Assembly: GCA_937958995.1 (NCBI GenBank)
Contig: CALGAP010000013.1
Span: 72,290-136,289 of the forward strand
Length of the DNA: 64,000 nt
Source of the DNA: an uncultured Chitinophagaceae bacterium
GTDB taxonomy: Bacteria; Bacteroidota; Bacteroidia; Chitinophagales; Chitinophagaceae
Direction of reading: 5' to 3'
This document shows, piece after piece, positions 9,157 to 18,536 of this stretch. The notes under the pieces are model-generated. The model had not been told where the DNA came from and did not search any database. It saw nothing but the letters and a program-made list of their open reading frames with translations. Made by a program: the position numbers and the translations under genes. The number at the start of each line of letters is the position of its first letter. Within the stretch, counting starts at the first letter, position 1.

Positions 9157-10848
9157 ATGCGTTTGAAAATATTTTCTCTGCTTCTTATCGCTGCCCTGGT
9201 GGCTGGTTGTAAGAAAGATTTCTTGGAACGATTACCACTCGACCAGTTGACTGATGATACTTACTGGACGAGTGAAAACAACGTGCGTGCGTTCGCGTGG
9301 GGTTTTTACCCGGACTTCTTCCCCGGTTATGGATCTGGATATGCCTGGGGAGCTTATTTCTCAGGGCAGAGCCTGAACGATGATTTTGCCCCAACCACTC
9401 CTCCCCAGTTTACCAGGAACGTTCCTGCTTCGGGCGGCGGCTGGTCTTTCGGATATGTGCGTAAGGCCAACATCATGCTCGACAGGGTTCAGCGCGTTCC
9501 TATGGAACAGGAAGCCATCAATCACTGGATGGGCATTGCCCGCTTCTTCCGCGGCATGGAATACGCCAGCCTCGTGAATCGCTTTGGCGATGTACCCTGG
9601 TATGGCCGCGAACTGACCGACGCCGATGAAGATTTGCTGTACAAACCGCGTGATCCCCGCACTTTGGTGATGGACAGCGTATTGAAGGACTTCCAGTTTG
9701 CTGCAGCAAACGTGCGCGAAGCCGATGGAACTCCCGGGCTCACCGTTAACAAATACGTAGTGCTGGCATTTATGTCGCGCGTATTCCTGTTTGAAGGCAC
9801 CTGGCAGAAATATCATGAAAACAATCTCACCAAGGCCAATGAATACCTGGAGGCTGCTAAATGGGCTGCCAACCAGGTGATAGAATCAAATAAATACGAA
9901 GTAGCTCCCGATTACAGGGGACTGTTCAGCTCTTTGTCGCTTGCAGGCAATAAAGAGATCATCATGTACCGCGAATATGAGACCGGCCTCTTAACGCATA
10001 GCCTTAACAGTTATGTAAACAAGGAGCCGCAGACTGGTATCTCCAAGAATGCAATCGATTCTTATCTCGGCGCCGATGGTAAGCCCATCGCTATCTCCGC
10101 CGTATACAATGGCGATCATACTGTGGCTGATGCGCTCAGCAACCGCGACCCGCGCATCAACGAGACAGTAGTAAACGAGTTAAGGCTGAATGGTGAAATC
10201 CCCAACTACAGCACCTCGGGTTATGCTGTACATAAATTCCTGAATGAATCTATCAAAGATCTTCCCGAAGGAAATGGCAGCCTCAACCCTACTGACGCCC
10301 CGATAATTCGCTATGGCGAAGTACTGATGAACTATGCGGAGGCTTGCGCTGAACTGGGTACCATCACCCAGGCAGACCTGGATAAGTCTATCAACAAACT
10401 CCGCGACCGTGCCGATGTGCAAATGCCTCACCTGGAAGTAATCGGTGGCGAACCTGCTGTTGGCGGTGAAGTGTACGACGACCCCGACAGGGATCCCACC
10501 GTTCCTTCGCTGATCTGGGAAATCAGGAGAGAACGCCGCGTTGAACTGATGATGGAAGGTTTCCGTCTGAACGACCTCCGCCGCTGGAAAAAACTGGAGT
10601 ATACCGACACCCAGGGTAACCCCACCATTAACCGCGGTGTATGGATCGTGAAGGCAGACCATCCCGATATGAAGGACGTCTTCATCGAAAATGACGCCGA
10701 CGAAGGTTATATCGTTCCGGCTTACAAAGCGGAATCGCAACGCCTCTTCACCGAACCCCGCGTTTACCTCAATCCCCTGCCGCTTGACCAGATCAAGTTG
10801 TATCAGGACAAAGGCGCGGAGCTAAAACAGAATCCCGGTTGGGAATAG
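9157..10848 (+). CDS. SusD/RagB-family nutrient-binding lipoprotein
   Basis: 563 aa. The lipobox LVAGC places the lipidated cysteine at about residue 18. An N-terminal SusD-like region (LERLPLDQLTDDTYWTSENN) and the TPR-rich RagB/SusD core follow, with the hallmark segment IIRYGEVLMNYAEACAELG and the C-terminal WEIRRERRVELMMEGFRLND, then LRRWK. SusD proteins are surface-exposed lids that capture glycan or peptide and pass it to the SusC channel. It is the second gene of the pair and is followed by a strong terminator at 10905. Confidence 0.95.
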   Translation: MRLKIFSLLLIAALVAGCKKDFLERLPLDQLTDDTYWTSENNVRAFAWGFYPDFFPGYGSGYAWGAYFSGQSLNDDFAPTTPPQFTRNVPASGGGWSFGYVRKANIMLDRVQRVPMEQEAINHWMGIARFFRGMEYASLVNRFGDVPWYGRELTDADEDLLYKPRDPRTLVMDSVLKDFQFAAANVREADGTPGLTVNKYVVLAFMSRVFLFEGTWQKYHENNLTKANEYLEAAKWAANQVIESNKYEVAPDYRGLFSSLSLAGNKEIIMYREYETGLLTHSLNSYVNKEPQTGISKNAIDSYLGADGKPIAISAVYNGDHTVADALSNRDPRINETVVNELRLNGEIPNYSTSGYAVHKFLNESIKDLPEGNGSLNPTDAPIIRYGEVLMNYAEACAELGTITQADLDKSINKLRDRADVQMPHLEVIGGEPAVGGEVYDDPDRDPTVPSLIWEIRRERRVELMMEGFRLNDLRRWKKLEYTDTQGNPTINRGVWIVKADHPDMKDVFIENDADEGYIVPAYKAESQRLFTEPRVYLNPLPLDQIKLYQDKGAELKQNPGWE

Positions 10849-10904
10849 AAGACTGAAGAGGAACAGGGACAGTTGAAGTAGAATTGTGAAGGATTATACA
10901 TACT

Positions 10905-10946
10905 GGCCGAATCGGGAAGTGATTCCCGATTCGGCCCTTTTGTTTT
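10905..10946 (+). terminator. Rho-independent terminator after susD-like gene
   Basis: A 14-bp perfect stem, GGCCGAATCGGGAA (10905-10918) with TTCCCGATTCGGCC (10923-10936), loop GTGA, followed by CTTTTGTTTT. It lies 56 bp after the SusD stop and closes the SusC/SusD unit. Confidence 0.9.
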
Positions 10947-11072
10947 ATAAACACATTCTTACTTCTTTGTTCAACCCTCCCTGTTCACTCTTCAATTTTC
11001 GCACAGGGTTTCACGCAAAAACCTGCAAGAACCGCCTACCCGTTTGCGCTCTTTGCCTCTTTTTTTTCCGAT

Positions 11073-11092
11073 TTCTGCGTTTTTGTGCAGAA
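11073..11092. promoter_or_regulatory. Candidate DeoR operator (TTCTGC-N8-GCAGAA)
   Basis: A perfect 6-bp inverted repeat with an 8-bp spacer, 38 bp before the second DeoR start and just upstream of a -7 box (TACATTTG, 11101-11108). Its counterpart before the first DeoR gene is at 5004-5023. The position is suitable for autorepression. Confidence 0.45.
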
Positions 11093-11100
11093 GTTCTGCT

Positions 11101-11108
11101 TACATTTG
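11101..11108 (+). promoter_or_regulatory. Bacteroidota -7 box (TACATTTG) of second DeoR gene
   Basis: TACATTTG matches TAnnTTTG and lies 22 bp before the ATG at 11130. A TTTG at 11082-11085 is a possible -33 element, although the 15-bp gap is shorter than usual. Confidence 0.45.
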
Positions 11109-11129
11109 AAGCCAATTCAGTTTGCAATT

Positions 11130-11879
11130 ATGCTTAAGAAAGAACGACAAGCTTATATACTGCATAAGGTAAATCTGCATAACAGGGTGCTTTCTTCCCT
11201 GCTTTGTGATGAGATCCAGGTGTCGGAAGACACCATTCGCCGCGATCTTCATGAATTGGCCCAGCGCGGGAAGCTGATAAAAGTGCATGGCGGCGCTCTT
11301 TCGCATGCGTTTAATGAGAAGTACAATACATCCAGCCATATCTATTCGCACGATCAGAAAAAGATCATTGCTCAAAAGGCCGCTTCGCTGGTCAAGAATG
11401 GCATGTTTGTGCTCACGAGTGGAGGCACTACCATCATTGAACTGGCCAGGGCACTGCCGCACGATCTTCGCGCCACCTTCGTTTCGGGCAGCATTCCCGC
11501 CATTCTCGAATACATGCAGCATCCAAGCATTGACGTGATCATGATCGGCGATCGCGTGTCGAAAAATTCAAAGATTACTATCGGCGGTGAAGCTATAGAG
11601 AAAATCAGGCAGATACGCGCTGATCTTTGTTTCCTGGGCATCAATGCAATTGATATTAGACACGGCACCACCGACAACGACTGGGATGTTGTGCAGTTGA
11701 AAAAAGCGATGGTGGAAAGTTCGCGGAAAGTGGTCTGCCTGACTATTTCAGAAAAGATAAACACCCTGCAGCCTATTCATATCTGCAGTGTTGACCAGAT
11801 AGACGTGCTGATCACCGAGTTATCACCCGATGATCCCATACTAAAGCCTTATCGTGATGCAGGCATTGAAGTGATATAA
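11130..11879 (+). CDS. DeoR/GlpR-family transcriptional repressor (copy 2)
   Basis: 249 aa, collinear and gap-free with the protein at 5051-5800. The wHTH (VSEDTIRRDLHELAQRGKLI) and sensor core (TSGGTTIIE, GDRVSKNSKITIGGEAI, TDNDWDVVQLKKAMVES) are intact. Differences cluster at residues 63-70 and 88-95, at the junction between the DNA-binding and sensor domains; the invariant sensor motifs are unchanged, so both copies probably bind the same or a related ligand. It lies downstream of the SusC/SusD terminator with its own promoter, so it is an independent unit. The paralogs flanking the transporter suggest a duplication with subfunctionalised regulation. Confidence 0.9.
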   Translation: MLKKERQAYILHKVNLHNRVLSSLLCDEIQVSEDTIRRDLHELAQRGKLIKVHGGALSHAFNEKYNTSSHIYSHDQKKIIAQKAASLVKNGMFVLTSGGTTIIELARALPHDLRATFVSGSIPAILEYMQHPSIDVIMIGDRVSKNSKITIGGEAIEKIRQIRADLCFLGINAIDIRHGTTDNDWDVVQLKKAMVESSRKVVCLTISEKINTLQPIHICSVDQIDVLITELSPDDPILKPYRDAGIEVI

Positions 11880-11925
11880 TCTGACTTTAAAAATACCCGA
11901 TAAAATTCGATTGGTAGCAATTCCC

Positions 11926-11961
11926 AGGCCTCTCCAAAATGGAGGGGCCTTTATATTTTTT
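11926..11961. terminator. Terminator between DeoR copy 2 and the SpmAB-like gene
   Basis: An 11-bp stem, AGGCCTCTCCA (11926-11936) with TGGAGGGGCCT (11940-11950), one G-T pair, AAA loop, followed by TTATATTTTTT. It lies 47 bp after the DeoR stop and just before the end of the convergent reverse-strand gene. Confidence 0.85.
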
Positions 11962-11967
11962 CGCGTG

Positions 11968-13212
11968 CTATACCCATGGCCACATGTAGGCAATAATGAT
12001 AGCAGCTATTATGCCCGCCACATCGGCAATCAACGATGCGCCTACGGCATAGCGGGTGTTCTTAACGCCAACAGCGCCGAAGTACACAGCCACAATATAG
12101 AAAGTAGTCTCGGTGGTACCCTGGAACACGCTCGCCAGTCTGCCGGCAAACGAATCAGGGCCATACATCGGGTCTCTGAAAATCTCAATCATCATGCCGC
12201 GCGCGCCACTGCCGCTGAAGGGTTTCATCAGGGCTGTGGGCATGGCAGGAACAAAGTCTGTGTTAAAACCCATCATAGTTGCCGCCCAACGCATACCATC
12301 CATGATGTAATCAAACACGCCACTGGTGCGCAGCAGGCTGATGGCCACGAGCAATGCCACCAGGTAAGGAATGATGCGGATGGATGTCGTCAGTCCCTGC
12401 TTGGCCCCGTCTATAAAGGCATCGAACACATGTACTTTTTTCCAAAGCCCACCCAATATAAACACGATAAACACCAGGAGTATAATCCCATTACTGATGA
12501 TCTTTGAAAAATTGCCCGCCGATTCGGGGCTGAGGTAGTAGCGAAGCAACCAGCCCAGCGCTCCCATCAACCCAGCGCCCACTGCTCCTACCGCAACGAT
12601 CACCATCCATTGGTTGCGGTTGAATTTTTGCCATATGGCAGTTACAGCCATAGCCACCATCGTAGCCACGAAAGTGGCCATAAGGATAGGTATAAAGACT
12701 TCTGTGGGATATTTTGAATTAAGTGTTGCCCTTTGCGCAATAATGCTCACTGGTATGATGGTAAGTCCTGACGCATTCAGCACCATAAACATGATCTGCG
12801 AATTGGAAGCTATGTCTTTTACGGGATTCAGTTCCTGCAGGCTCTTCATCGCTTTCAGGCTGAAAGGCGTGGCAGCATTATCGAGCCCCAGCATATTGGC
12901 CGAAAAGCTCAACATCATATTGCCCATGGCCGGGTGGTTACGCGGCAGCTCGGGAAACAGTTTGCTGAACAATGGCGCCGTAATACGCGAGAGGAAATTC
13001 ACGGCTCCTGCTTTTTCCCCGATCATGAGTATGCCCATAAACAGGCTCATGATGCCAATCAGACCGATTGAAATATCAACACTGGTGCGGGCGGCGTCGA
13101 ATACGCCGTCCATCATGATTTTAAATATCTCCAGGTTTCCGTTCAGCAGGCGAATAGTACCAGCCAGGCAGGCAACCAGGAAAAAAGCAATCCAGAGATA
13201 GTTTAAGATCAT
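11968..13212 (-). CDS. SpmA/SpmB-like fused nucleoside-recognition (Gate) membrane protein
   Basis: 414 aa, polytopic. The start at 13212 (MILNYLWIAFF) is chosen because the 20 upstream codons lack family similarity and hydrophobic character. The N-terminal half (about 1-190) resembles SpmA and the C-terminal half (about 215-414) SpmB, each with a nucleoside-recognition Gate domain; LGLDNAATPFSLKAMKSLQE and MMGFNTDFVPAMPTALMKPF are characteristic. In Bacillus the two halves are separate proteins involved in spore-core dehydration. In the non-sporulating Bacteroidota the fused form is common and its role is unknown, possibly small-molecule export. Divergent from ychF and convergent with the second DeoR gene. 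Confidence 0.85.
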   Translation of the reverse strand: MILNYLWIAFFLVACLAGTIRLLNGNLEIFKIMMDGVFDAARTSVDISIGLIGIMSLFMGILMIGEKAGAVNFLSRITAPLFSKLFPELPRNHPAMGNMMLSFSANMLGLDNAATPFSLKAMKSLQELNPVKDIASNSQIMFMVLNASGLTIIPVSIIAQRATLNSKYPTEVFIPILMATFVATMVAMAVTAIWQKFNRNQWMVIVAVGAVGAGLMGALGWLLRYYLSPESAGNFSKIISNGIILLVFIVFILGGLWKKVHVFDAFIDGAKQGLTTSIRIIPYLVALLVAISLLRTSGVFDYIMDGMRWAATMMGFNTDFVPAMPTALMKPFSGSGARGMMIEIFRDPMYGPDSFAGRLASVFQGTTETTFYIVAVYFGAVGVKNTRYAVGASLIADVAGIIAAIIIAYMWPWV

Positions 13213-13287
13213 ACAGTTACTTGTTGTTTCGCAAAGGTTGAAGATAATGGAAAATAACGTTCGAAAGGACAAATGATTGTTTCGCTG

Positions 13288-13295
13288 TATCTTTG
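13288..13295 (+). promoter_or_regulatory. Bacteroidota -7 box (TATCTTTG) of ychF
   Basis: An exact TAnnTTTG match 27 bp before the ychF ATG, in the 110-bp gap shared with the divergent SpmAB-like gene. Confidence 0.5.
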
Positions 13296-13322
13296 CGCCT
13301 CCTTAAAAAAAATTACTGATAA

Positions 13323-14420
13323 ATGGGTTTACAAGCAGGCATAGTAGGGTTACCGAATGTAGGAAAATCGACATTATTCAACGCGGTCAGCAACAGCGCC
13401 AAAGCGCAGGCCAGCAACTACCGCTTTTGTACCATTGAACCCAATGTGGGACTGGTGGATGTGCCCGACGAGCGCCTGCACAAACTGGCAGAGCTGGTAA
13501 AGCCCAACCGCATCGTGCCCACGCAGATCGAGATTGTGGATATCGCCGGCCTGGTGCGCGGCGCCAGCAAGGGCGAAGGCCTGGGTAATAAGTTTCTCGC
13601 CAACATCCGCGAAGTGGATGCCATCATTCACGTGATACGCTGTTTCGAAGATGAAAACATCCTGCGCGAGGAAGGTTCTATCAATCCCGTAGGCGATAAA
13701 GAGATCATCGACATAGAACTGCAGCTGAAAGACCTCGAGAGCGTAGAGAAAAAAATCAGCCGCATCGAAAAACAGGCCCGCCTCGACCCGAAATTCAAAG
13801 CTGAATACGAAGTATTGCTTCGCTGTAAAGAACACCTGGAAAAAGGAAAAAATATCCGTGAGCTGGAATTAACCAAAGAAGAAAGACCCGCTATCGCCGA
13901 TCTTTTTCTTTTAACCGAAAAACCCGTGCTCTATGTAGCCAACGTTGACGAGGCCAGCATGCATACCGGCAACAAATTTTCCGATGCTTTGAAAGAAGCC
14001 GTGAAAAATGAAAATGCCGAAGTGATTATCATGAACAACTCCATTGAAGCACAGATCGCCGAAATGGAAGATCCCGCCGACAGGCAAATGTTCATGGAAG
14101 AATATAAAATGGCCGAACCCGCGCTGAACCGGCTTATTCGTTCCACTTATAAATTGCTTAACCTCTACACCTACTTCACCGCAGGCGTACAGGAAGTGCG
14201 CGCGTGGACCATCCATGCCGGCTGGAAGGCTCCGCAGGCCGCCAGCGTTATTCATACCGATTTTGAAAAAGGCTTCATAAAAGCAGAGGTGATCAACTAT
14301 GACGATTTTATTACGTATGGGTCAGAGGCTGCTTGCAGAGAGGCTGGTAAATTGCGAATTGAGGGTAAGGAATATGTGGTGAAGGATGGAGATGTGATGC
14401 ATTTCAGGTTTAATGTGTAG
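13323..14420 (+). CDS. ychF: Redox-regulated ATPase YchF (Obg-like)
   Basis: 365 aa, the full usual length. The G1 motif GLPNVGKST (residues 8-16), the G3 region DIAGLVRGASKGEGLGNKFL and the altered G4 motif NVDE are seen; the last replaces NKxD and explains the family's preference for ATP over GTP. A helical coiled-coil insert spans about 130-200 and a C-terminal TGS domain (about 280-365) ends in the conserved KDGDVMHFRFNV. YchF binds ribosomes and influences oxidative-stress responses and start-codon selection. Monocistronic: its own promoter upstream and a bidirectional hairpin downstream. Confidence 0.97.
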   Translation: MGLQAGIVGLPNVGKSTLFNAVSNSAKAQASNYRFCTIEPNVGLVDVPDERLHKLAELVKPNRIVPTQIEIVDIAGLVRGASKGEGLGNKFLANIREVDAIIHVIRCFEDENILREEGSINPVGDKEIIDIELQLKDLESVEKKISRIEKQARLDPKFKAEYEVLLRCKEHLEKGKNIRELELTKEERPAIADLFLLTEKPVLYVANVDEASMHTGNKFSDALKEAVKNENAEVIIMNNSIEAQIAEMEDPADRQMFMEEYKMAEPALNRLIRSTYKLLNLYTYFTAGVQEVRAWTIHAGWKAPQAASVIHTDFEKGFIKAEVINYDDFITYGSEAACREAGKLRIEGKEYVVKDGDVMHFRFNV

Positions 14421-14544
14421 AGAGGAAATTGCTTCCCCCCCCCTTTTTATTCAATAGTACAATTTCCTGCATTATAGTTTTCGAAAACCCTGTTCAGGTA
14501 ATTCTTAATGTTATAGTTGCCGCTGTCAGTAGTATCGCCGGCTT

Positions 14545-14578
14545 AAAAAAAATCCCGCCTCGCAGCGGGATTCTCTTT
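14545..14578. terminator. Bidirectional terminator between ychF and TonB receptor
   Basis: AATCCCGC (14551-14558) pairs with GCGGGATT (14565-14572), with an A-run before and a T-rich run after, so it can act for both convergent genes. A C9 tract at 14435-14443 precedes it, a homopolymer worth confirming in raw reads. Confidence 0.8.
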
Positions 14579-14601
14579 ATCAACAATCATCTTATAACCT
14601 A

Positions 14602-17484
14602 TCAAAAAACATTATACCCAAATCCAACATAATACAAACCACCCACACTCGGATTACCAAAAGCACTGGTATAATATTTATTCAGCAGGTTAGTTCCGCC
14701 AATCTTGATCATGCTCTTGATGGCAGGAATGCGATAGCTCACCTGAGCATCCAAAGTGCCGAAAGAAGGAATATCACCGGTACCAAAGGTTCCCTGCCAT
14801 AATACTTCATCCTGCCAGCGATAGAGAATGTTGAAGCCCCAGTTGGTATTGCCGATACGGTCATTGCTGAACGTAAGGTTGTAACGGAACTTTGGAGTGT
14901 TAAAGAATGTTACAAGATCATCGTCCACATCACTCAGCTTGTCGCCCGAGAAGTTGGCTCCAACTTCATAACCCTTGCCAAGACGATAGCTGAGACTGAA
15001 GCCCCAACCAATAGCCTTTACAGGATCGGGCGAGTTCACCACAAATGAATAGTTGTCGGTAGTGAACGGGCTTGCGAGGTCAACAGCTGCCTGCGCGGGA
15101 TCGCCGCTTTTGCCACGGCCTACTGCACGACGGCCGATGAAATCTTTGTACTCGCTGAAGTAAACATACGCATCCACGAGGAAGCTGCGGGTAACCAGTC
15201 CACGGAAACCCACTTCAAACGAGTTAGCGATTTCCGGTTTTATCCGGGGGAAGTCTGACACCACCAGCCTGGTGGGATCGGGGCTGCCGGCAGCAATACT
15301 CTGTCGATAAGCTACGATACTTTCCGCTGTAAATGCAGGATTAGTATTGAATTTATAATAATCGATGAAATCCGGCATACCTCCTATCAACACACTCGCG
15401 GGTGTTTGCAGGTTGATCCACTGGTCTTGTGTTGATGGGAAACGATACGCCTGCTGGTAAGAAAGACGGAAATTGTTATCCTTCGCCACCTTGATCAATG
15501 CAGTAGCGCGGGGAGTAAATCTTCCATCGAAGTTTTGATTCTTATCGTAGCGGCCCGAAACAGTCAGTTTCACGATATCGCGATATACCCATTTTTGCAA
15601 TTGCAGGTAACCACCCACTTCATTCACGCCGATGGTGCCGGCAGTGTCGGCAAAGATGGTTCCGCGTGAATTCAGCACAAAGCGGCGGAAGTTGGCACCC
15701 ACCAGTACTTCGGCAAATTTCACGTAGTCGGTCAGGTTCAGCTGTCCTTCAAAATGCCACATGTCCGTAGCATCATTAAACTTAGCACCTGTACCACTTC
15801 CATCGATAGGACGGTTAACGGCGTTGTTGAATGCCTGCTCAAATTCGGGTGTGCCCGGCAGAAAGCGGCCTGCATCGGCGGCAGCCCTGGCAGCAGCATG
15901 CGCCTGCGCATCGGAAGCGCCCTGCAACCTCGCACCCGCATAGGTAGCAGTGTACAAGGGAAACCAGTCTTCATTTTTTCTCCAGGCATTGTTGATGGCC
16001 ACGGCAGCGGTGGTAGCTGTATAGGCATCACCTGAATTTTCCTGGATGGTATAAGCACGCAGGAACCAGTTTTTGGCTTTCAATTCCAGTTTGTACTGAC
16101 CCATCTTCAGGTTCTTGATAGCATAGCGGTCGGCGCCGGTGTAAACTGTTGTACCAGTGCCCCAGTTGCCGGCCAGGATCGCTTCAATATCGTCGGTAAT
16201 CTTATAATGCAGCGCGCCGGAGAGTTTTACATTGTAGGTGTTATAATCAACCAGGTCATTTTCATTATAACCCGTACGACTTACATTCTGGTTGCCGAAA
16301 TAACCTTGTGCAAGGCCATTGGCCAGGATATAAAGCGGTCCATAAACCGGATCACTGGCGTAAAAACCTACTATTTCTGCCTGAGTAGGCTGGCGTCCCA
16401 GCATGGTGGCAAGCTGTTGAACTACTGAAGGCAGCGTGGGATTTTGCGGTCCGAAAATTCCCGCCTGGGCAAGGGCAGCCATATTGGCGCTGGCCTCATC
16501 ACCAAACACGTTTACACCGTCATAGTTGGGATCGGTCTGGCGGTTGCCGTCTTTCAGCGAGCTGAACACGTTATTGCGCTCCAGGTTGCGGTAATCGGTG
16601 GCTTGCCAGTCGTCGGCTTTTACCAGTTGCGCGCTCACACGAAACGCAAAACGGTCCCCCACCTTCTTGGCCCAACGCACTGCCCAGTCATAGAATGGTT
16701 TGGTACTGGTGTTGGGATCATTCAAATGCATCATGCCCTGCTTGATATGAAAACTGAGTCCCTGGTATTTGAAAGGACTCTTACTGGTCATCAACAAAGT
16801 GCCGTTCATGCCACCTGAACCATACAAGGCTGAAGAAGCGCCTTGCAGCAACTCTACGTTGTCAACGTCCAGCTCAGTGAGACCTACAATATTACCTACG
16901 GCGAAATTGAGACCGGGCGCCTGGTTGTCCATACCATCCACCAGTTGATTAAAGCGCAGGTTTCCACTGCCATTAAATCCGCGTGTGCTGATAGTGCGGA
17001 AGGTGAGACTGGAAGTGGTAAGATCAACCCCCTTCAGGTTGGCGATCTGGTCATAATAATTAGGCGCGGCCGCCACTCTTATGGCCTGCGAACTCATTCG
17101 TTCGATAGACACAGGTGATTCAAGAATTCTTTCCGGCACGCGGCTGGCAGAGACAACGACTTCCGCACCCAGGCTGGAAGCCGGAACAAAATTTACATTG
17201 ACGGTTTCATTGGCATCCGTTACGTTCACTTCCTGGGGTTCAAAACCAATTGAAGTGAAAACAAGGATAAATGGCGGATTGCGGTTCGTGGTAAGCCTGA
17301 AAAAACCCTTTTCATCGGTAAATGTGCCCGCGCCGGTTCCTTTAATAGTTACGGATACGGCGGCAACAGGTTCCTGGGTAAGACTGTTCTTCACGGTGCC
17401 GCTGACAGTAGTTTGAGCGAATGCGGTTCCCGCTGTGGCACTGATTAATAACAGCACCATCAGATAACGGCGACTTTTTCTCAT
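14602..17484 (-). CDS. TonB-dependent outer-membrane receptor with CarboxypepD_reg-like domain
   Basis: 960 aa. Signal peptide to about residue 23 (SATAGTAFAQ), a CarboxypepD_reg-like domain (about 25-108, TVSGTVKNSLTQEPVAAVSV), a plug domain (about 125-235, with STRGFNGSGNLRFNQLVDGM and LLQGASSALYGSGGMNG), and a barrel ending in YYVGFGYNVF. It lacks the SusC-type VVVVGYG linker and has no SusD partner, so it is closer to classical siderophore, cobalamin or small-ligand receptors. The gene stands alone, divergent from purC by 118 bp. Substrate unknown. Confidence 0.9.
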   Translation of the reverse strand: MRKSRRYLMVLLLISATAGTAFAQTTVSGTVKNSLTQEPVAAVSVTIKGTGAGTFTDEKGFFRLTTNRNPPFILVFTSIGFEPQEVNVTDANETVNVNFVPASSLGAEVVVSASRVPERILESPVSIERMSSQAIRVAAAPNYYDQIANLKGVDLTTSSLTFRTISTRGFNGSGNLRFNQLVDGMDNQAPGLNFAVGNIVGLTELDVDNVELLQGASSALYGSGGMNGTLLMTSKSPFKYQGLSFHIKQGMMHLNDPNTSTKPFYDWAVRWAKKVGDRFAFRVSAQLVKADDWQATDYRNLERNNVFSSLKDGNRQTDPNYDGVNVFGDEASANMAALAQAGIFGPQNPTLPSVVQQLATMLGRQPTQAEIVGFYASDPVYGPLYILANGLAQGYFGNQNVSRTGYNENDLVDYNTYNVKLSGALHYKITDDIEAILAGNWGTGTTVYTGADRYAIKNLKMGQYKLELKAKNWFLRAYTIQENSGDAYTATTAAVAINNAWRKNEDWFPLYTATYAGARLQGASDAQAHAAARAAADAGRFLPGTPEFEQAFNNAVNRPIDGSGTGAKFNDATDMWHFEGQLNLTDYVKFAEVLVGANFRRFVLNSRGTIFADTAGTIGVNEVGGYLQLQKWVYRDIVKLTVSGRYDKNQNFDGRFTPRATALIKVAKDNNFRLSYQQAYRFPSTQDQWINLQTPASVLIGGMPDFIDYYKFNTNPAFTAESIVAYRQSIAAGSPDPTRLVVSDFPRIKPEIANSFEVGFRGLVTRSFLVDAYVYFSEYKDFIGRRAVGRGKSGDPAQAAVDLASPFTTDNYSFVVNSPDPVKAIGWGFSLSYRLGKGYEVGANFSGDKLSDVDDDLVTFFNTPKFRYNLTFSNDRIGNTNWGFNILYRWQDEVLWQGTFGTGDIPSFGTLDAQVSYRIPAIKSMIKIGGTNLLNKYYTSAFGNPSVGGLYYVGFGYNVF

Positions 17485-17589
17485 AATGGAAGTATTTCGT
17501 TAATGTTTTAGGATGCAGGTTGCCTGGCACTCGATATATAGCAAAATAACTTTTTTGGTACTGATCCTGAAATTTTATTTTACGGTAAT

Positions 17590-17597
17590 TAACTTCG
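17590..17597 (+). promoter_or_regulatory. Possible -7 box (TAACTTCG) immediately before purC
   Basis: One mismatch to TAnnTTTG, ending 5 bp before the purC ATG. If used, the transcript would be nearly leaderless. The same geometry is seen at 19031, 19952 and 30266. Confidence 0.35.
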
Positions 17598-17602
17598 GGC
17601 CC

Positions 17603-18526
17603 ATGAATAATTTGCAATTTCCCGGACAAACCGGATTCTACAGGGGAAAAGTTCGCGATGTTTACACCATAAAGGACAAATTTCTTGTAATGATTGCATC
17701 GGATCGTATTTCTGCATTCGATGTTATTTTACCGCGCCCCATACCTTATAAGGGACAGGTATTAAATCAGATTGCTGCATGGATGTTGAGGGCCACGGCA
17801 GATATTTGCCCTAATTGGCTCATTGATGTTCCCGCACCTAATGTTTCCATTGGGAAAAAATGCGTTCCTTTCAGGATAGAAATGGTTGTAAGAGGCAACC
17901 TTACCGGTCATGCCTGGCGAACCTACAACTCAGGAAAGCGGGTGCTCTGCGGCGTTACTATGCCCGAGGGACTAAGAGAAAACGACTATTTTCCCACCCC
18001 CATCATCACACCTTCCACCAAGGCCGAAGCCGGACATGATGAAGATATTTCCCGCGATGAAATTATTGCCCGGGGAATTGTAAGCGCCAAGGACTGGGAA
18101 GTGCTGGAAAGTTACACTTTGCAACTATTTTCCCGCGGAAAAGAAATTGCCGCCAAACGCGGATTGATCCTGGTTGATACCAAATATGAATTCGGCAAGA
18201 TCGGCGATACCATTTATTTAATGGATGAAATTCACACACCCGACAGCTCTCGCTATTTTTATGCTGATGGTTTCGAGGAAAGACAAAAGAAAGGCGAACG
18301 CCAGAAACAATTGAGCAAAGAGTTCGTGCGCGAATGGCTTATCGACAACAATTTCATGGGCAAGGAAGGACAAAGCGTACCGGAAATGACCGATGAATGG
18401 ATCAATACCATCAGCCAGCGCTATATTGAGTTGTATGAAAAAGTGATCGGCGAGCCTTTCAAACCCGAAAACCTGGGCGAAGAAGAAACAAAGCAACGAA
18501 TAATAAGCGCTTTGGAAAAACTGTAA
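17603..18526 (+). CDS. purC: Phosphoribosylaminoimidazole-succinocarboxamide synthase (PurC)
   Basis: 307 aa. Catalyses the ATP-dependent joining of CAIR and aspartate to SAICAR in de novo purine synthesis. The start at 17603 (MNNLQFPGQTGFYRGKVRDV) matches the family; the frame upstream is unrelated AT-rich sequence overlapping the divergent promoter region. Signature segments are GKVRDVYTIKDKFLVMIASD (ATP lid), RISAFDV, VVRGNLTGHAW and LVDTKYEFGKIGD. The long form is typical of Bacteroidota and yeast-like PurC. The next gene starts 10 bp later and may be co-transcribed. Confidence 0.96.
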   Translation: MNNLQFPGQTGFYRGKVRDVYTIKDKFLVMIASDRISAFDVILPRPIPYKGQVLNQIAAWMLRATADICPNWLIDVPAPNVSIGKKCVPFRIEMVVRGNLTGHAWRTYNSGKRVLCGVTMPEGLRENDYFPTPIITPSTKAEAGHDEDISRDEIIARGIVSAKDWEVLESYTLQLFSRGKEIAAKRGLILVDTKYEFGKIGDTIYLMDEIHTPDSSRYFYADGFEERQKKGERQKQLSKEFVREWLIDNNFMGKEGQSVPEMTDEWINTISQRYIELYEKVIGEPFKPENLGEEETKQRIISALEKL

Positions 18527-18536
18527 ATCCACTGGC

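Noticed and set aside
11911..12507. 198-codon open frame opposite the SpmAB-like gene
   Set aside because: Starts inside the terminator at 11926 and mirrors the codons of the membrane protein.
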